A stretch of DNA of 14,824 nt from an uncultured Ruminococcus sp. (GTDB lineage Bacteria; Bacillota; Clostridia; Oscillospirales; Ruminococcaceae): positions 1 to 14,824 of the forward strand of contig CALESG010000085.1 of assembly GCA_937907215.1 (NCBI GenBank). The letters run 5' to 3'. The notes below the pieces were generated by a model. It was given only the letters and a program-made list of their open reading frames with translations. It was not told where the DNA came from and ran no database searches. Of this stretch, positions 6,093 through 14,820 are shown piece by piece. Each line of letters begins with the position of its first letter. Position 1 is the stretch's first letter. A program made the translations under genes and the position numbers.

Positions 6093-7514
6093 ATGAATTT
6101 ACAGAATAAAATTATGCTGATTACTTATGCGGACAGCATGGGGAAGAATCTTAAGGAAATGCATGAAGTTTTAAATAAGTATTATAAAGATGCAATAGGC
6201 GGCGTGCATATTCTTCCGTTTTTTCCTTCCTCGGCAGACCGTGGATTTGCCCCCATGTGTTATGACAAAGTTGATGAAACATTCGGAGATTTTTCCGATA
6301 TTGAGGAAATTGGGAGAGAATACTATCTGATGTTTGACTTTATGGTCAATCATATTTCTGCACAGTCGGAATATTTTCAGGATTTCCTCAAAAATAAAGA
6401 GAATTCTCTATATAAAGATATGTTTATACGGTATAAGGAATTTTGGAAAAATGGCGAACCGACTCAGGAACAGATTGACAAAATCTACAAGCGAAAACCT
6501 CGTGCTCCTTATATTGAGGCAGAATTTGCCGACGGAAGCAAAGAAAAAATATGGTGTACTTTTTGTACGGAGCAGATTGACCTTGATGTCACCAAAGAAA
6601 AGACAAGGGAGTTTATCAAAAATACTCTGAAAGAAATGTGCTGTCACGGTGCGTCCGTGATACGTCTTGACGCTTTTGCGTACGCTCTGAAAAAGGCTGA
6701 TACAAGCTGTTTCTTTATTGAACCGGATATCTGGAAATTGCTTTATGATATTGAAAATATCGTAAAAGAAGAGGGTGCAGAAATTCTTCCGGAAATCCAC
6801 GAGCATTACACAATACCAATGAAAATTGCAGATAAGGGATTCTGGATATATGATTTTGCCTTGCCAGTACTAACTCTCCATGCACTCTATAACCATACAG
6901 GAAAATATCTGAAGAACTGGATGAAAATGTGTCCCATGAAGCAGTTTACTACACTGGATACCCATGACGGTATCGGTATTGTAGATGTCAAGGATTTACT
7001 GCCTGATGAGGAAATTGAAATTGTCAAGGAGCAGTTGTATAAACAAGGAGCAAACGTAAAGAAGATTTACAGCTCCGAGGCATATAACAATCTGGATATC
7101 TACCAAGTGAATACTACCTACTACTCTGCACTTGGCAACAACGATGATGCTTATCTGCTGGCACGGGCTATTCAATTTTTTGCTCCAGGGATTCCGCAAG
7201 TGTACTATGTTGGAATGCTTGCAGGTTCAAATGATATTGAGCTTATGGAGCGTACCAAAAACGGGCGTGATATTAACCGACATTATTATTCTAAAGATGA
7301 AATTGAAGATGAGCAGGATCGTACGGTTGTACAGAAGCTGAAAGAACTGATGATACTGCGTAACACCCATCCAGCATTTTCTTTGGATGGAACGATTGAA
7401 ATTCAAACAAATGGGGATAGGTTGATAATTACAAGAAAATATGGTTCGGATTCTATTACGCTGAAGTCTGATCTTACAACATACAGATTTGAAATTGAAA
7501 CAAGAAGGGAATGA
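6093..7514 (+). CDS. gtfA: Sucrose phosphorylase (GH13)
   Basis: The 473-residue cytoplasmic enzyme (no signal peptide) converts sucrose plus phosphate to alpha-glucose 1-phosphate and fructose, saving one ATP. It closely resembles streptococcal GtfA from the start (KIMLITYADSMGKNLKE, GGVHILPFFPSSADRGFAP, YYLMFDFMVNHIS) to the end (GIPQVYYVGMLAGSNDIELM). The three GH13 catalytic residues are visible: nucleophile Asp193 in IRLDAFAY, acid/base Glu234 in LPEIHEHY, and transition-state stabiliser Asp292 in TLDTHDGIG. ATG 6093 is chosen because AGGAGG (6081-6086) lies 6 nt upstream; the in-frame extension to 6018 would read through the palindrome. It acts on sucrose left by alpha-galactosidase or imported directly. 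A sucrose-6'-phosphate phosphorylase is possible, but no PTS gene is nearby. Confidence 0.93.
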   Translation: MNLQNKIMLITYADSMGKNLKEMHEVLNKYYKDAIGGVHILPFFPSSADRGFAPMCYDKVDETFGDFSDIEEIGREYYLMFDFMVNHISAQSEYFQDFLKNKENSLYKDMFIRYKEFWKNGEPTQEQIDKIYKRKPRAPYIEAEFADGSKEKIWCTFCTEQIDLDVTKEKTREFIKNTLKEMCCHGASVIRLDAFAYALKKADTSCFFIEPDIWKLLYDIENIVKEEGAEILPEIHEHYTIPMKIADKGFWIYDFALPVLTLHALYNHTGKYLKNWMKMCPMKQFTTLDTHDGIGIVDVKDLLPDEEIEIVKEQLYKQGANVKKIYSSEAYNNLDIYQVNTTYYSALGNNDDAYLLARAIQFFAPGIPQVYYVGMLAGSNDIELMERTKNGRDINRHYYSKDEIEDEQDRTVVQKLKELMILRNTHPAFSLDGTIEIQTNGDRLIITRKYGSDSITLKSDLTTYRFEIETRRE

Positions 7515-7519
7515 CTTTC

Positions 7520-9718
7520 ATGGCAATTAAAGTAAATGAGAATAATAGATTTTTTCAGCTGATTACTAAAAATACTGAATATCAGATAAAAGCTGATAAG
7601 TTCGGTGTTTTAAAACACATCTGGTATGGGGAACGAACTGATTTTGATATGGAGTATCTCCAAAACTATCCCGACGTAGGCTTTTCCGGCAATATTTACG
7701 AGGCTGGAAACTGTCGCATATATTCTCTGGATACAATGCCGCAGGAATATTCATGTCAAGGCATCGGAGATTTCCGCATATCAGCGGTTGGAATCACGCA
7801 TATAGACGGGAGCAGTGCAATTGATTTGCGTTATAAGGGCTATCGTATAACAAAAGGAAAATATTCCATTCCGGGACTACCTGCTGTTTATGCAGATGAA
7901 AATGAAGCGGATACTCTTGAAATCGACCTGAAAGATACAGCAAGCGATATTTGCGTAACGCTTAAATATGCTGTTCTGGAAAGCCTTGATATGATTACAA
8001 GAAGTGCTGTAATATACAATAAAGGAAAAACGGCTGTAACGCTTACAAAGGCGGCAAGTTTATGCCTGGATATCCCACAGGGGAAAGATTTGGAGTGGAT
8101 TCATTTTCACGGTCGTCATACTATGGAGCGTCAGCCGGAGCGTGTATCGCTTGTTCACGGTATTCAGGAAAGCACAAGTTCCAGAGGAACTTCCAGTCAT
8201 CAGCAAAATCCATCTGTGCTTCTCTGTACAAAGAAATGTACAGAAACAAGTGGACAATGCATCGGAGCAGCTCTTTTGTACAGCGGCAGCTTTCAGACGC
8301 AAATTGAGCTTGATCAACTTGATCAGGCACGTCTGATTATGGGTATTAACCCGGCACTTTTCCGTTGGGAGCTTTTGCCGAATTCCTATTTTCATACGCC
8401 AGAAGTAATATTTTCTTACAGCAACAGCGGATTTGAAACGTTGTCACACAATTTCCATAAAACAATTCGTCATCATGTTTGCAGAGGGGAATATAAGCTT
8501 GCAGAACGTCCTATTCTGATAAACAATTGGGAAGCTACCTATTTTGATTTTGATTACGATAAAATTCTTCATATTGCACAGCAGGCAGCTGAGCTTGGAG
8601 TGGATATGCTTGTTCTTGATGATGGCTGGTTTGGCAAGCGCAATGATGATTGCTCCGGTCTGGGGGATTGGTTTGTAAATGAGAATAAGCTTCGTGGCGG
8701 ACTAAAAAAGCTTACAGAAGAAGTTACCAAATTGGGCATGAAATTCGGAATCTGGTTTGAGCCGGAAATGGTTTCCGAAGACAGCGAATTGTACCGTTTG
8801 CATCCGGATTGGGCGATACAGATTCCCGGACGTGAGCCTATGAGAAGCCGTTATCAATTACTGCTTGACATGACAAGAAAGGAAGTTCAGGATTATTTAT
8901 ATGATTCGATAAGCAGGATTCTTGACAGTGCCGATATATCATACATAAAATGGGATATGAACCGCAGCATTAGCGACTGGTATACCGTAACGCTTTCAGC
9001 AGACAGACAGGGCGAAATGGCACATCGGTACGTGCTTGGAGTGTATGCATTGATGGAGCGTCTTACCTCTGCGTATCCTCATGTGTTATTTGAAGGATGC
9101 AGCGGAGGCGGTGGAAGATTTGATGCCGGAATGCTTTATTACTGTCCGCAAATCTGGTGCAGTGATGATACGGACGCTTTTGAACGTACAAAAATTCAAT
9201 ACGGAACATCGTTTTTCTATCCAATTTCCGCAATGGGTTCTCATGTTTCGGCAATACCAAATCATCAGACAGGACGTATAACCTCAATTGAAACAAGGGC
9301 TGTTACGGCAATGGCAGGCAGCTTTGGTTATGAGCTTGATTTAAATGCCCTTTCTGATGATGAAAAGCAGGCGGTTAAATCTCAGATTGTACGCTTTAAA
9401 AAATACAATGATCTGATTCACAATGGTTTGTATTACCGTATAAGCAATCCTATGACAGATGAATTTGCCGTATGGGAGTATGTTTCAGAAGACGGCAGTG
9501 AAGTTTTGGTACATGGAATGATTTTCCGTGCTTCCCCTAATACCCTGCAAATCAGAATTCACCTGCGTGGACTTTCTCCGATTGCAATGTATCGTCTTGA
9601 ATCTGACGGAAGTCAATATACTGGAAAAGCTCTTATGAACGGCGGAATCCTTCTGCCCAAAGCATGGGGAGATTATTGTCCCATAGAACTGCATTTTACA
9701 CTTGTTGGAGGTGACTGA
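7520..9718 (+). CDS. aga: Alpha-galactosidase (GH36)
   Basis: The 732-residue GH36 retaining alpha-galactosidase removes alpha-1,6-galactose from raffinose, stachyose or melibiose inside the cell; it has no signal peptide. The N-terminal ~330 residues are the beta-sandwich domain. The catalytic barrel begins near PILINNWEATYFDFD and LVLDDGWFGKRNDD. The nucleophile is Asp479 in YIKWDMNRS and the acid/base Asp lies in CSDDTDA near residue 549, after FEGCSGGGGRFD. These numbers nearly match the well-studied Geobacillus AgaA (nucleophile Asp478, acid/base Asp548), which supports the chosen start. AAGGG (7505-7509) lies 10 nt before ATG 7520; ATG 7511 overlaps the gtfA stop but sits too close to that site. 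AgaSK-type fusions join this activity to a sucrose kinase; here it is separate. Confidence 0.94.
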   Translation: MAIKVNENNRFFQLITKNTEYQIKADKFGVLKHIWYGERTDFDMEYLQNYPDVGFSGNIYEAGNCRIYSLDTMPQEYSCQGIGDFRISAVGITHIDGSSAIDLRYKGYRITKGKYSIPGLPAVYADENEADTLEIDLKDTASDICVTLKYAVLESLDMITRSAVIYNKGKTAVTLTKAASLCLDIPQGKDLEWIHFHGRHTMERQPERVSLVHGIQESTSSRGTSSHQQNPSVLLCTKKCTETSGQCIGAALLYSGSFQTQIELDQLDQARLIMGINPALFRWELLPNSYFHTPEVIFSYSNSGFETLSHNFHKTIRHHVCRGEYKLAERPILINNWEATYFDFDYDKILHIAQQAAELGVDMLVLDDGWFGKRNDDCSGLGDWFVNENKLRGGLKKLTEEVTKLGMKFGIWFEPEMVSEDSELYRLHPDWAIQIPGREPMRSRYQLLLDMTRKEVQDYLYDSISRILDSADISYIKWDMNRSISDWYTVTLSADRQGEMAHRYVLGVYALMERLTSAYPHVLFEGCSGGGGRFDAGMLYYCPQIWCSDDTDAFERTKIQYGTSFFYPISAMGSHVSAIPNHQTGRITSIETRAVTAMAGSFGYELDLNALSDDEKQAVKSQIVRFKKYNDLIHNGLYYRISNPMTDEFAVWEYVSEDGSEVLVHGMIFRASPNTLQIRIHLRGLSPIAMYRLESDGSQYTGKALMNGGILLPKAWGDYCPIELHFTLVGGD

Positions 9719-9719
9719 T

Positions 9720-11003
9720 ATGAATAAAGAAACAATGATAAACAAGCTTTGCAGTGGAAACTTTGATTTTATATTAAAGACGCTTTATGGTGAATCTGCT
9801 GTGGAACGTCAAAGGAACAGATATATATCTGCAATTGAGAAATTTTCTGAAATTTTCCCTGAACGTGACGATATAAAAATATATTCTGCACCAGGACGCA
9901 CAGAAATTGGCGGCAATCACACTGACCACCAGCATGGATGTGTACTTGCAGCAGCGGTTGATCTGGACGTCATTGCTGTGGTTGCGTTTCATAACGAAGG
10001 TGTCATTCGTTTAAAGTCGGCAGGGCATTCCCCTAACCATGTGAATCTTAGTGATCTTTCTGTGCAGAAGAAAGAAATGGGCAGCTCGTCGGCACTGATT
10101 CGTGGAATTGCCTCCAGATTTCACGAAATGGGAGTTCAAATTTCCGGCTTTGACGCATACACCACCTCAGATGTTTTAAGCGGTAGTGGATTATCTTCGT
10201 CAGCGGCATTTGAAGTGCTGATCGGAACAATTATTGACAGCCATTACAATCATGGAAAAGCTGGTGCTGTTGAGGTCGCAAAAATCGGTCAATATGCAGA
10301 AAATGTGTACTTCGGCAAAAAAAGTGGTCTGATGGATCAGATGGTAAGCTCTGTGGGAGGTCTTGTTTCCGTTGATTTTCATGATACCGAAAATCCGGAA
10401 ATAAAAAGCTTTCCCTATGACTTTGAAGCATCTGGTTACTGCCTATGCGTGACTGATACAAAAGGCAACCATGCAAATCTGACTGATGATTATGTCGCAG
10501 TGCGCTCTGAAATGGAAAGTATTGCGGTGCAATTTGGAAAAGCATTTCTAAGAGATGTGAATGAAAATGAGTTCTACAGTACAATTCCTAAGCTTAGAGA
10601 AAAATGCTCCGACCGTGCTGTCATGAGAGCTGCACACTTCTTTGCGGAAAACAGACGTGCCGTACTTGAAGCGAACGCTCTTTCAGAGGGCAATATGAAT
10701 TACTTCCTTGAGCTTGTAAGGCAGTCGGGCGAATCTTCGGCAAATCTTCTGCAAAATCTGTATTCCTGTTCACAGCCGACCGAGCAGGCAATTTCTATTG
10801 GCATTATGTTAAGCAAAAGTATTCTTGGAAGAAATGGCACTGTCAGAGTACACGGCGGAGGCTTTGCAGGAACAATTCAGGCATTTGTGCCTGTGGAAAA
10901 AGTAAATGAATATTCACAGGAAATGAACCGTATTTTTGGTGACAGAAGCTGCTATATTCTTAGAATTCGTCCTGTGGGCAGTATAGAAATCACGGAGGGA
11001 TAA
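9720..11003 (+). CDS. galK: Galactokinase (GHMP family)
   Basis: The 427-residue GHMP kinase phosphorylates galactose released by the preceding enzyme to galactose 1-phosphate. The galactokinase signature is at residues 57-71 (APGRTEIGGNHTDHQ), a clostridial variant of the usual GRVNLIGEHTDY. The GHMP phosphate-binding loop is near 154-163 (SGSGLSSSAA), the catalytic Asp is 206 in KSGLMDQM, and the C-terminal glycine motif begins near 378 (HGGGFAG). GGAGGT (9707-9712) at 7-nt spacing fixes ATG 9720, one base after the alpha-galactosidase stop. The unusual signature leaves some doubt over exact sugar preference, but the surrounding epimerase and uridylyltransferase strongly support galactose. 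Confidence 0.9.
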   Translation: MNKETMINKLCSGNFDFILKTLYGESAVERQRNRYISAIEKFSEIFPERDDIKIYSAPGRTEIGGNHTDHQHGCVLAAAVDLDVIAVVAFHNEGVIRLKSAGHSPNHVNLSDLSVQKKEMGSSSALIRGIASRFHEMGVQISGFDAYTTSDVLSGSGLSSSAAFEVLIGTIIDSHYNHGKAGAVEVAKIGQYAENVYFGKKSGLMDQMVSSVGGLVSVDFHDTENPEIKSFPYDFEASGYCLCVTDTKGNHANLTDDYVAVRSEMESIAVQFGKAFLRDVNENEFYSTIPKLREKCSDRAVMRAAHFFAENRRAVLEANALSEGNMNYFLELVRQSGESSANLLQNLYSCSQPTEQAISIGIMLSKSILGRNGTVRVHGGGFAGTIQAFVPVEKVNEYSQEMNRIFGDRSCYILRIRPVGSIEITEG

Positions 11004-11005
11004 CG

Positions 11006-11995
11006 ATGCGTATTTTAGTTTTAGGCGGTGCAGGTTATATAGGTTCCCATACTGCACTGGAGCTTGTAAAAGCAGGACATGATGTAATTATTGCGGATAA
11101 TCTTGTCACAGGATACCGCAGTGCAGTTCCGAAAACGGCAAAGTTTTATGAAGGAGATATTCGAGACGCTGCCTTTTTGGATGAACTGTTCAGTTCAGAG
11201 AAAATCGACGCTGTGATTCACTTTGCAGCATTTTCTCTGGTAGGCGAAAGCGTCACCAATCCTCTGAAATATTATGACAACAATCTCTGCGGCACAAAGG
11301 TACTATTGGAAGCAATGGTGCACCACGGTGTTGACAAAATTGTTTTTTCCTCAACAGCGGCAACCTATGGCGAACCGGAAAACATTCCGATTTTGGAAAG
11401 CGACAGAACTCGTCCCACAAATCCATACGGTGAGACAAAGCTTGCAATGGAGAAGATGTTCCAATGGACGGCAAAGGCACACGGACTGCGTTATGTTTCT
11501 TTGCGATATTTCAATGCCTGCGGTGCAGATGAAAGCGGTTCAATTGGCGAAGCACATAATCCGGAGAGCCATTTGATTCCCTTAATTTTGCAGGTGCCCA
11601 ACGGCAAGCGAGAGGCAATCTCCATTTATGGCACGGATTATGATACCCCTGACGGAACCTGCATCCGTGACTATATTCACGTTACCGATCTGGCACAAGC
11701 ACATATTCTTGCGGTTCAGTATTTGATGAACGGCGGAGAAAGCGATATTTTCAATCTGGGAAATGGTGTCGGCTATTCCGTCAGGGAAGTCATTGAAACA
11801 GCAAGAGCCGTTACCGGACATTCTATCCCGGCAATAGAGACCGGGCGGCGTGCCGGCGATCCTGCAAGACTGGTTGCTTCCAGTGAAAAGGCAAGGAAGG
11901 TTCTTGGATGGAATCCGGTGCATGACAGTCTGGAAGAAATCATTGCAAGTGCATGGAACTGGCACAAGGATCATCCCAACGGATATGAAGAATAG
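11006..11995 (+). CDS. galE: UDP-glucose 4-epimerase
   Basis: The 329-residue extended short-chain dehydrogenase/reductase interconverts UDP-galactose and UDP-glucose, regenerating the UDP-glucose used by GalT. Visible features are the NAD-binding GGAGYIGSH at residues 7-15, SSTAATYGEP with the catalytic hydroxyl residue near 117, the YxxxK pair Tyr141/Lys145 in NPYGETKLAMEKM, RYFNACGAD, and the GalE-typical IRDYIHVTDLAQAH. Length and motifs are normal. GGAGG (10994-10998) lies 7 nt before the ATG, which begins two bases after the galK stop. Confidence 0.95.
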   Translation: MRILVLGGAGYIGSHTALELVKAGHDVIIADNLVTGYRSAVPKTAKFYEGDIRDAAFLDELFSSEKIDAVIHFAAFSLVGESVTNPLKYYDNNLCGTKVLLEAMVHHGVDKIVFSSTAATYGEPENIPILESDRTRPTNPYGETKLAMEKMFQWTAKAHGLRYVSLRYFNACGADESGSIGEAHNPESHLIPLILQVPNGKREAISIYGTDYDTPDGTCIRDYIHVTDLAQAHILAVQYLMNGGESDIFNLGNGVGYSVREVIETARAVTGHSIPAIETGRRAGDPARLVASSEKARKVLGWNPVHDSLEEIIASAWNWHKDHPNGYEE

Positions 11996-12007
11996 GAAGT
12001 GAAGTAT

Positions 12008-13510
12008 ATGATTTATGAGGATATTCAGAGGTTGATAAGCTACGCCTTAAAAAATGAATTGATTGCTTCGGAAGATATTTATGTAATTCGCAATCAATTG
12101 ATGGAGATTTTTCAATTGACTGACTGGCAGGAATCAGAAACAGAATGTAAAAATACAGCGATTGACGCAATACTTTGTCCGCTGGTTGATTATGCCTGTT
12201 CACACAATATCATTTCTGACACAACTGCCTCCCGTGACCTATTTGACACAAAGCTCATGGGAGTTCTCACACCAATGCCGAGGGAGGTAACAGCTGAATT
12301 TCGTCGGCGTTATGCAAAATCTCCGGAAACAGCCACGGACTGGTATTTTAATTTCAGTCAAAAGGTAAATTATGTTCGTCAGGGCAGAATTGCCAAGGAT
12401 TTGAAGTGGATTTACAAATCCGATTACGGTACGCTGGATATTACCATAAACCGTTCCAAACCAGAGAAAGACCCGAAGGATATAGCAGCTGCAAGAGCAG
12501 TACAGGCGTCGTCTTATCCAAAATGTCAGCTTTGTCCAGAAAACGCAGGCTTTGTGGGAAATTTAAATCATCCGGCAAGACAAAATTTGCGCCCGATTCC
12601 CATGAACATTTCCGGTGAAAGCTGGCAGCTTCAGTATTCGCCCTATGGCTACTACAACGAGCATTGCATTGTATTCAATGAAAATCATACGGCAATGAAA
12701 ATTGATGATACTGTCTTTGAAAAATTGTTTGACGTATTGGATTACCTTCCTCATTATTTTGTCGGCTCAAATGCAGACTTGCCTATTGTGGGCGGCTCAA
12801 TTCTCAGTCATGAACATTTTCAGGGCGGAAGATACACCTTTGCAATGGAAAAAGCACAAATTGAAAAAAATTTTTGCATCCCACAGTTTTCAAACATACA
12901 GGCGGGTATTGTGAAATGGCCCATGTCTGTTATCCGGCTGAAATCCGAAAACAGAAGCAGTCTATCTACAGCATGCAGCTATATTCTGAAAAAATGGCGC
13001 ACTTACAGTGATGAAAGTGCTGATATACTGGCAGAAACAAATGGAACACCGCATAACACAATTACGCCCATTGCACGCATGAACGGAAGTCATTATGAAT
13101 GTGATCTGGTTTTGCGCAACAATCGCACAACCGAAGAACGTCCGCTGGGATTGTTTCATCCAAATCCGTCTTTACATCATATCAAAAAGGAAAATATCGG
13201 TCTGATTGAAGTCATGGGATTGGCGGTATTGCCGTCACGCCTTGCAAAAGAACTGGGTGCTGTAGAGGATGCTCTTCTGTCTGGAAAAGATCTCAATGAA
13301 AATCCGCAGACCGCTGCTCATGCTGAATGGGCAAAGAAAATATTACAGAATCATCTGGATTTCTCCGCAGAAAATGCTTCAGATATCATCCATGCAGAGG
13401 TTGGTAAAGTTTTTGAACAGGTTTTGCTTGACGCCGGAGTATTTAAAAGAGATGAAGCAGGCAGACGAGCATTTAACAGATTTATAAACACGCTAATCAA
13501 TGGAGGATAA
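12008..13510 (+). CDS. galT: UDP-glucose--hexose-1-phosphate uridylyltransferase, class II
   Basis: The 500-residue protein has the length of class II (Firmicute-type) GalT, longer than the ~350-residue class I enzyme. It swaps galactose 1-phosphate for the glucose 1-phosphate of UDP-glucose, completing the Leloir route. The active-site region is SHEHFQGGRYTF at residues 267-278, matching the His-x-His-x-Gln logic with nucleophilic His270. A CxxC pair at 173/176 (KCQLCPEN) may bind metal. RNLRPIPMNI-like sequence and NTITPIARMNGSHYECDLVL are typical of the family. ATG 12008 is preceded by AGGA (11994-11997) at 10-nt spacing; the GTG at 11999 is too close to that site. This is the weakest ribosome-binding site in the operon. 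Confidence 0.93.
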   Translation: MIYEDIQRLISYALKNELIASEDIYVIRNQLMEIFQLTDWQESETECKNTAIDAILCPLVDYACSHNIISDTTASRDLFDTKLMGVLTPMPREVTAEFRRRYAKSPETATDWYFNFSQKVNYVRQGRIAKDLKWIYKSDYGTLDITINRSKPEKDPKDIAAARAVQASSYPKCQLCPENAGFVGNLNHPARQNLRPIPMNISGESWQLQYSPYGYYNEHCIVFNENHTAMKIDDTVFEKLFDVLDYLPHYFVGSNADLPIVGGSILSHEHFQGGRYTFAMEKAQIEKNFCIPQFSNIQAGIVKWPMSVIRLKSENRSSLSTACSYILKKWRTYSDESADILAETNGTPHNTITPIARMNGSHYECDLVLRNNRTTEERPLGLFHPNPSLHHIKKENIGLIEVMGLAVLPSRLAKELGAVEDALLSGKDLNENPQTAAHAEWAKKILQNHLDFSAENASDIIHAEVGKVFEQVLLDAGVFKRDEAGRRAFNRFINTLINGG

Positions 13511-13512
13511 AT

Positions 13513-14475
13513 ATGAAAAAGTTTGATGTTGTAGCATTAGGAGAACTGCTGATCGACTTTACCGAAAACGGAATAAGTACGCAAGGAAATCCTATTTTAG
13601 AAGCCAATCCCGGTGGAGCACCCTGCAATGTCCTTGCTATGCTTAACAAGTTGGGAAAGAAAACCGCCTTTATCGGCAAGGTTGGAAAAGATATTTTCGG
13701 CAGGCAATTAAAACAGGTAGTTTCAGATATCGGCATTGATATTACAGGACTTGCGGAAGATGAGAAGGTCAATACGACGCTTGCGTTTGTGCATACCCTT
13801 GAGGACGGTGACAGGGAGTTTTCGTTTTACAGAAATCCCGGTGCAGATATGATGCTTAGCGAATCTGATGTGAATGCTGAGCTGATTGAGAATAGCAGAA
13901 TATTTCATTATGGTTCGCTGTCTATGACAAATCCGGTGTGCGATGCTGCAACCAAAAAGGCAGTGGCAATTGCTGAAAAAGCAGGTTGTATCCGATCGTT
14001 TGACCCGAATTTGAGGGAGAACTTGTGGGATGATCTTGATATTGCAAGAGAAAAGATCGAGTATGGATTGCAGCATTGTGATATTCTGAAAATATCTGAT
14101 AACGAAATTCAGCGGCTGACCAATGAAACGGATTTTGACAAAGCAATTGCAAGTCTGAGAGATAAGTACAATATTCCTCTGATTTTACTGTCACTGGGTA
14201 AAAACGGCAGCAAAGCTTATTCAAAAACAGGATATGCCTTTGTACCGATCACGCCTGCTGAAACAATTGAAACGACCGGTGCAGGCGACACATTCTGCGG
14301 CTGCATTTTGAACAAAGTTCTGGAATACGGCATGAAGGATTTTTCTAATGAAGAATTATCGGAGATGCTTGTTTTTGCAAATACCGCTGCAGCAATTGTC
14401 ACAACGAGAAAAGGCGCTTTGAAAGTAATGCCTGGACGTGATGAGATTTATAAATTTGCGGAGATAGGCAGATGA
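13513..14475 (+). CDS. scrK: Fructokinase (PfkB/ribokinase family)
   Basis: The 320-residue PfkB-family sugar kinase has an N-terminal GELLIDF and a substrate-binding GGAPCN at residues 34-39. The C-terminal signature TTGAGDTFCG has catalytic Asp259, and GALKVMP lies near the end, as in many bacterial fructokinases. It most likely phosphorylates the fructose freed by sucrose phosphorylase. GGAGG (13502-13506) lies 6 nt upstream, and the start is two bases after the galT stop. Sequence alone cannot rule out another ketose or hexose, but position makes fructose the best fit. Confidence 0.88.
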   Translation: MKKFDVVALGELLIDFTENGISTQGNPILEANPGGAPCNVLAMLNKLGKKTAFIGKVGKDIFGRQLKQVVSDIGIDITGLAEDEKVNTTLAFVHTLEDGDREFSFYRNPGADMMLSESDVNAELIENSRIFHYGSLSMTNPVCDAATKKAVAIAEKAGCIRSFDPNLRENLWDDLDIAREKIEYGLQHCDILKISDNEIQRLTNETDFDKAIASLRDKYNIPLILLSLGKNGSKAYSKTGYAFVPITPAETIETTGAGDTFCGCILNKVLEYGMKDFSNEELSEMLVFANTAAAIVTTRKGALKVMPGRDEIYKFAEIGR

Positions 14476-14492
14476 ATACAAAGGAGAATATC

Positions 14493-14735
14493 ATGAAAGA
14501 AGTAAATATTCGTTTGAATACCGTGAATGATGTCAAGATGTTTGTTAGCGAAGTAATGAAATATAACTGTAATTTTGACATCATATCAGACAGATATATC
14601 GTTGATGCAAAATCAATCATGGGCATTTTCAGCTTGGATTTAAGTAAACCTTTAATTCTGAGAATTGATTCTGAAAATGATAGGGAAATTACTGAAATTG
14701 AACATGGTATTTTTCCGTTTATGGCTATAAAATAA
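14493..14735 (+). CDS. HPr-like protein lacking the phosphocarrier histidine
   Basis: This 80-residue protein matches HPr in its central part: DAKSIMGIFSLDLSKP (residues 38-53) corresponds to the region around regulatory Ser46 of Gram-positive HPr, giving Ser41 here. An ungapped alignment to HPr puts Thr10 at the position of active-site His15, and the conserved Arg17 and Pro18 are also lost (TVNDVKM in place of GIHARPA). It therefore should not carry phosphate in the PTS relay. Bacillus Crh is a known parallel: no His15, Ser46 kept, and a regulatory partner of CcpA. From memory, similar annotated HPr-family proteins occur widely in clostridia; their role is unclear to me. ATG 14493 follows AAGGAG (14481-14486) by 6 nt; ATG 14472 overlaps the fructokinase stop but lacks a site of its own. 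It is the last gene of the operon. Confidence 0.75.
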   Translation: MKEVNIRLNTVNDVKMFVSEVMKYNCNFDIISDRYIVDAKSIMGIFSLDLSKPLILRIDSENDREITEIEHGIFPFMAIK

Positions 14736-14791
14736 ATTCTTAGCAATGTTGCTGTTCAGTTTAAAAATATATAAGAACCCGTACCAATAGC

Positions 14792-14820
14792 TTGCAATAA
14801 GTGAAAAAATGTGATATAAT
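14792..14820 (+). promoter_or_regulatory. Promoter for a gene beyond the right edge
   Basis: TTGCAA (14792-14797) and TATAAT (14815-14820) are 17 bp apart, and TG at 14812-14813 makes an extended -10. Transcription would begin just past the window end. Between the HPr-like stop and this promoter only a 5-bp AGCAA/TTGCT hairpin (14748-14759) is seen, without a T-run, so no convincing terminator closes the operon. Confidence 0.6.

Noticed and set aside
8060..8395. Overlapping reading frames on both strands inside the alpha-galactosidase gene
   Set aside because: All lie within an intact GH36 gene with conserved motifs, and none has a start signal or family-like sequence.
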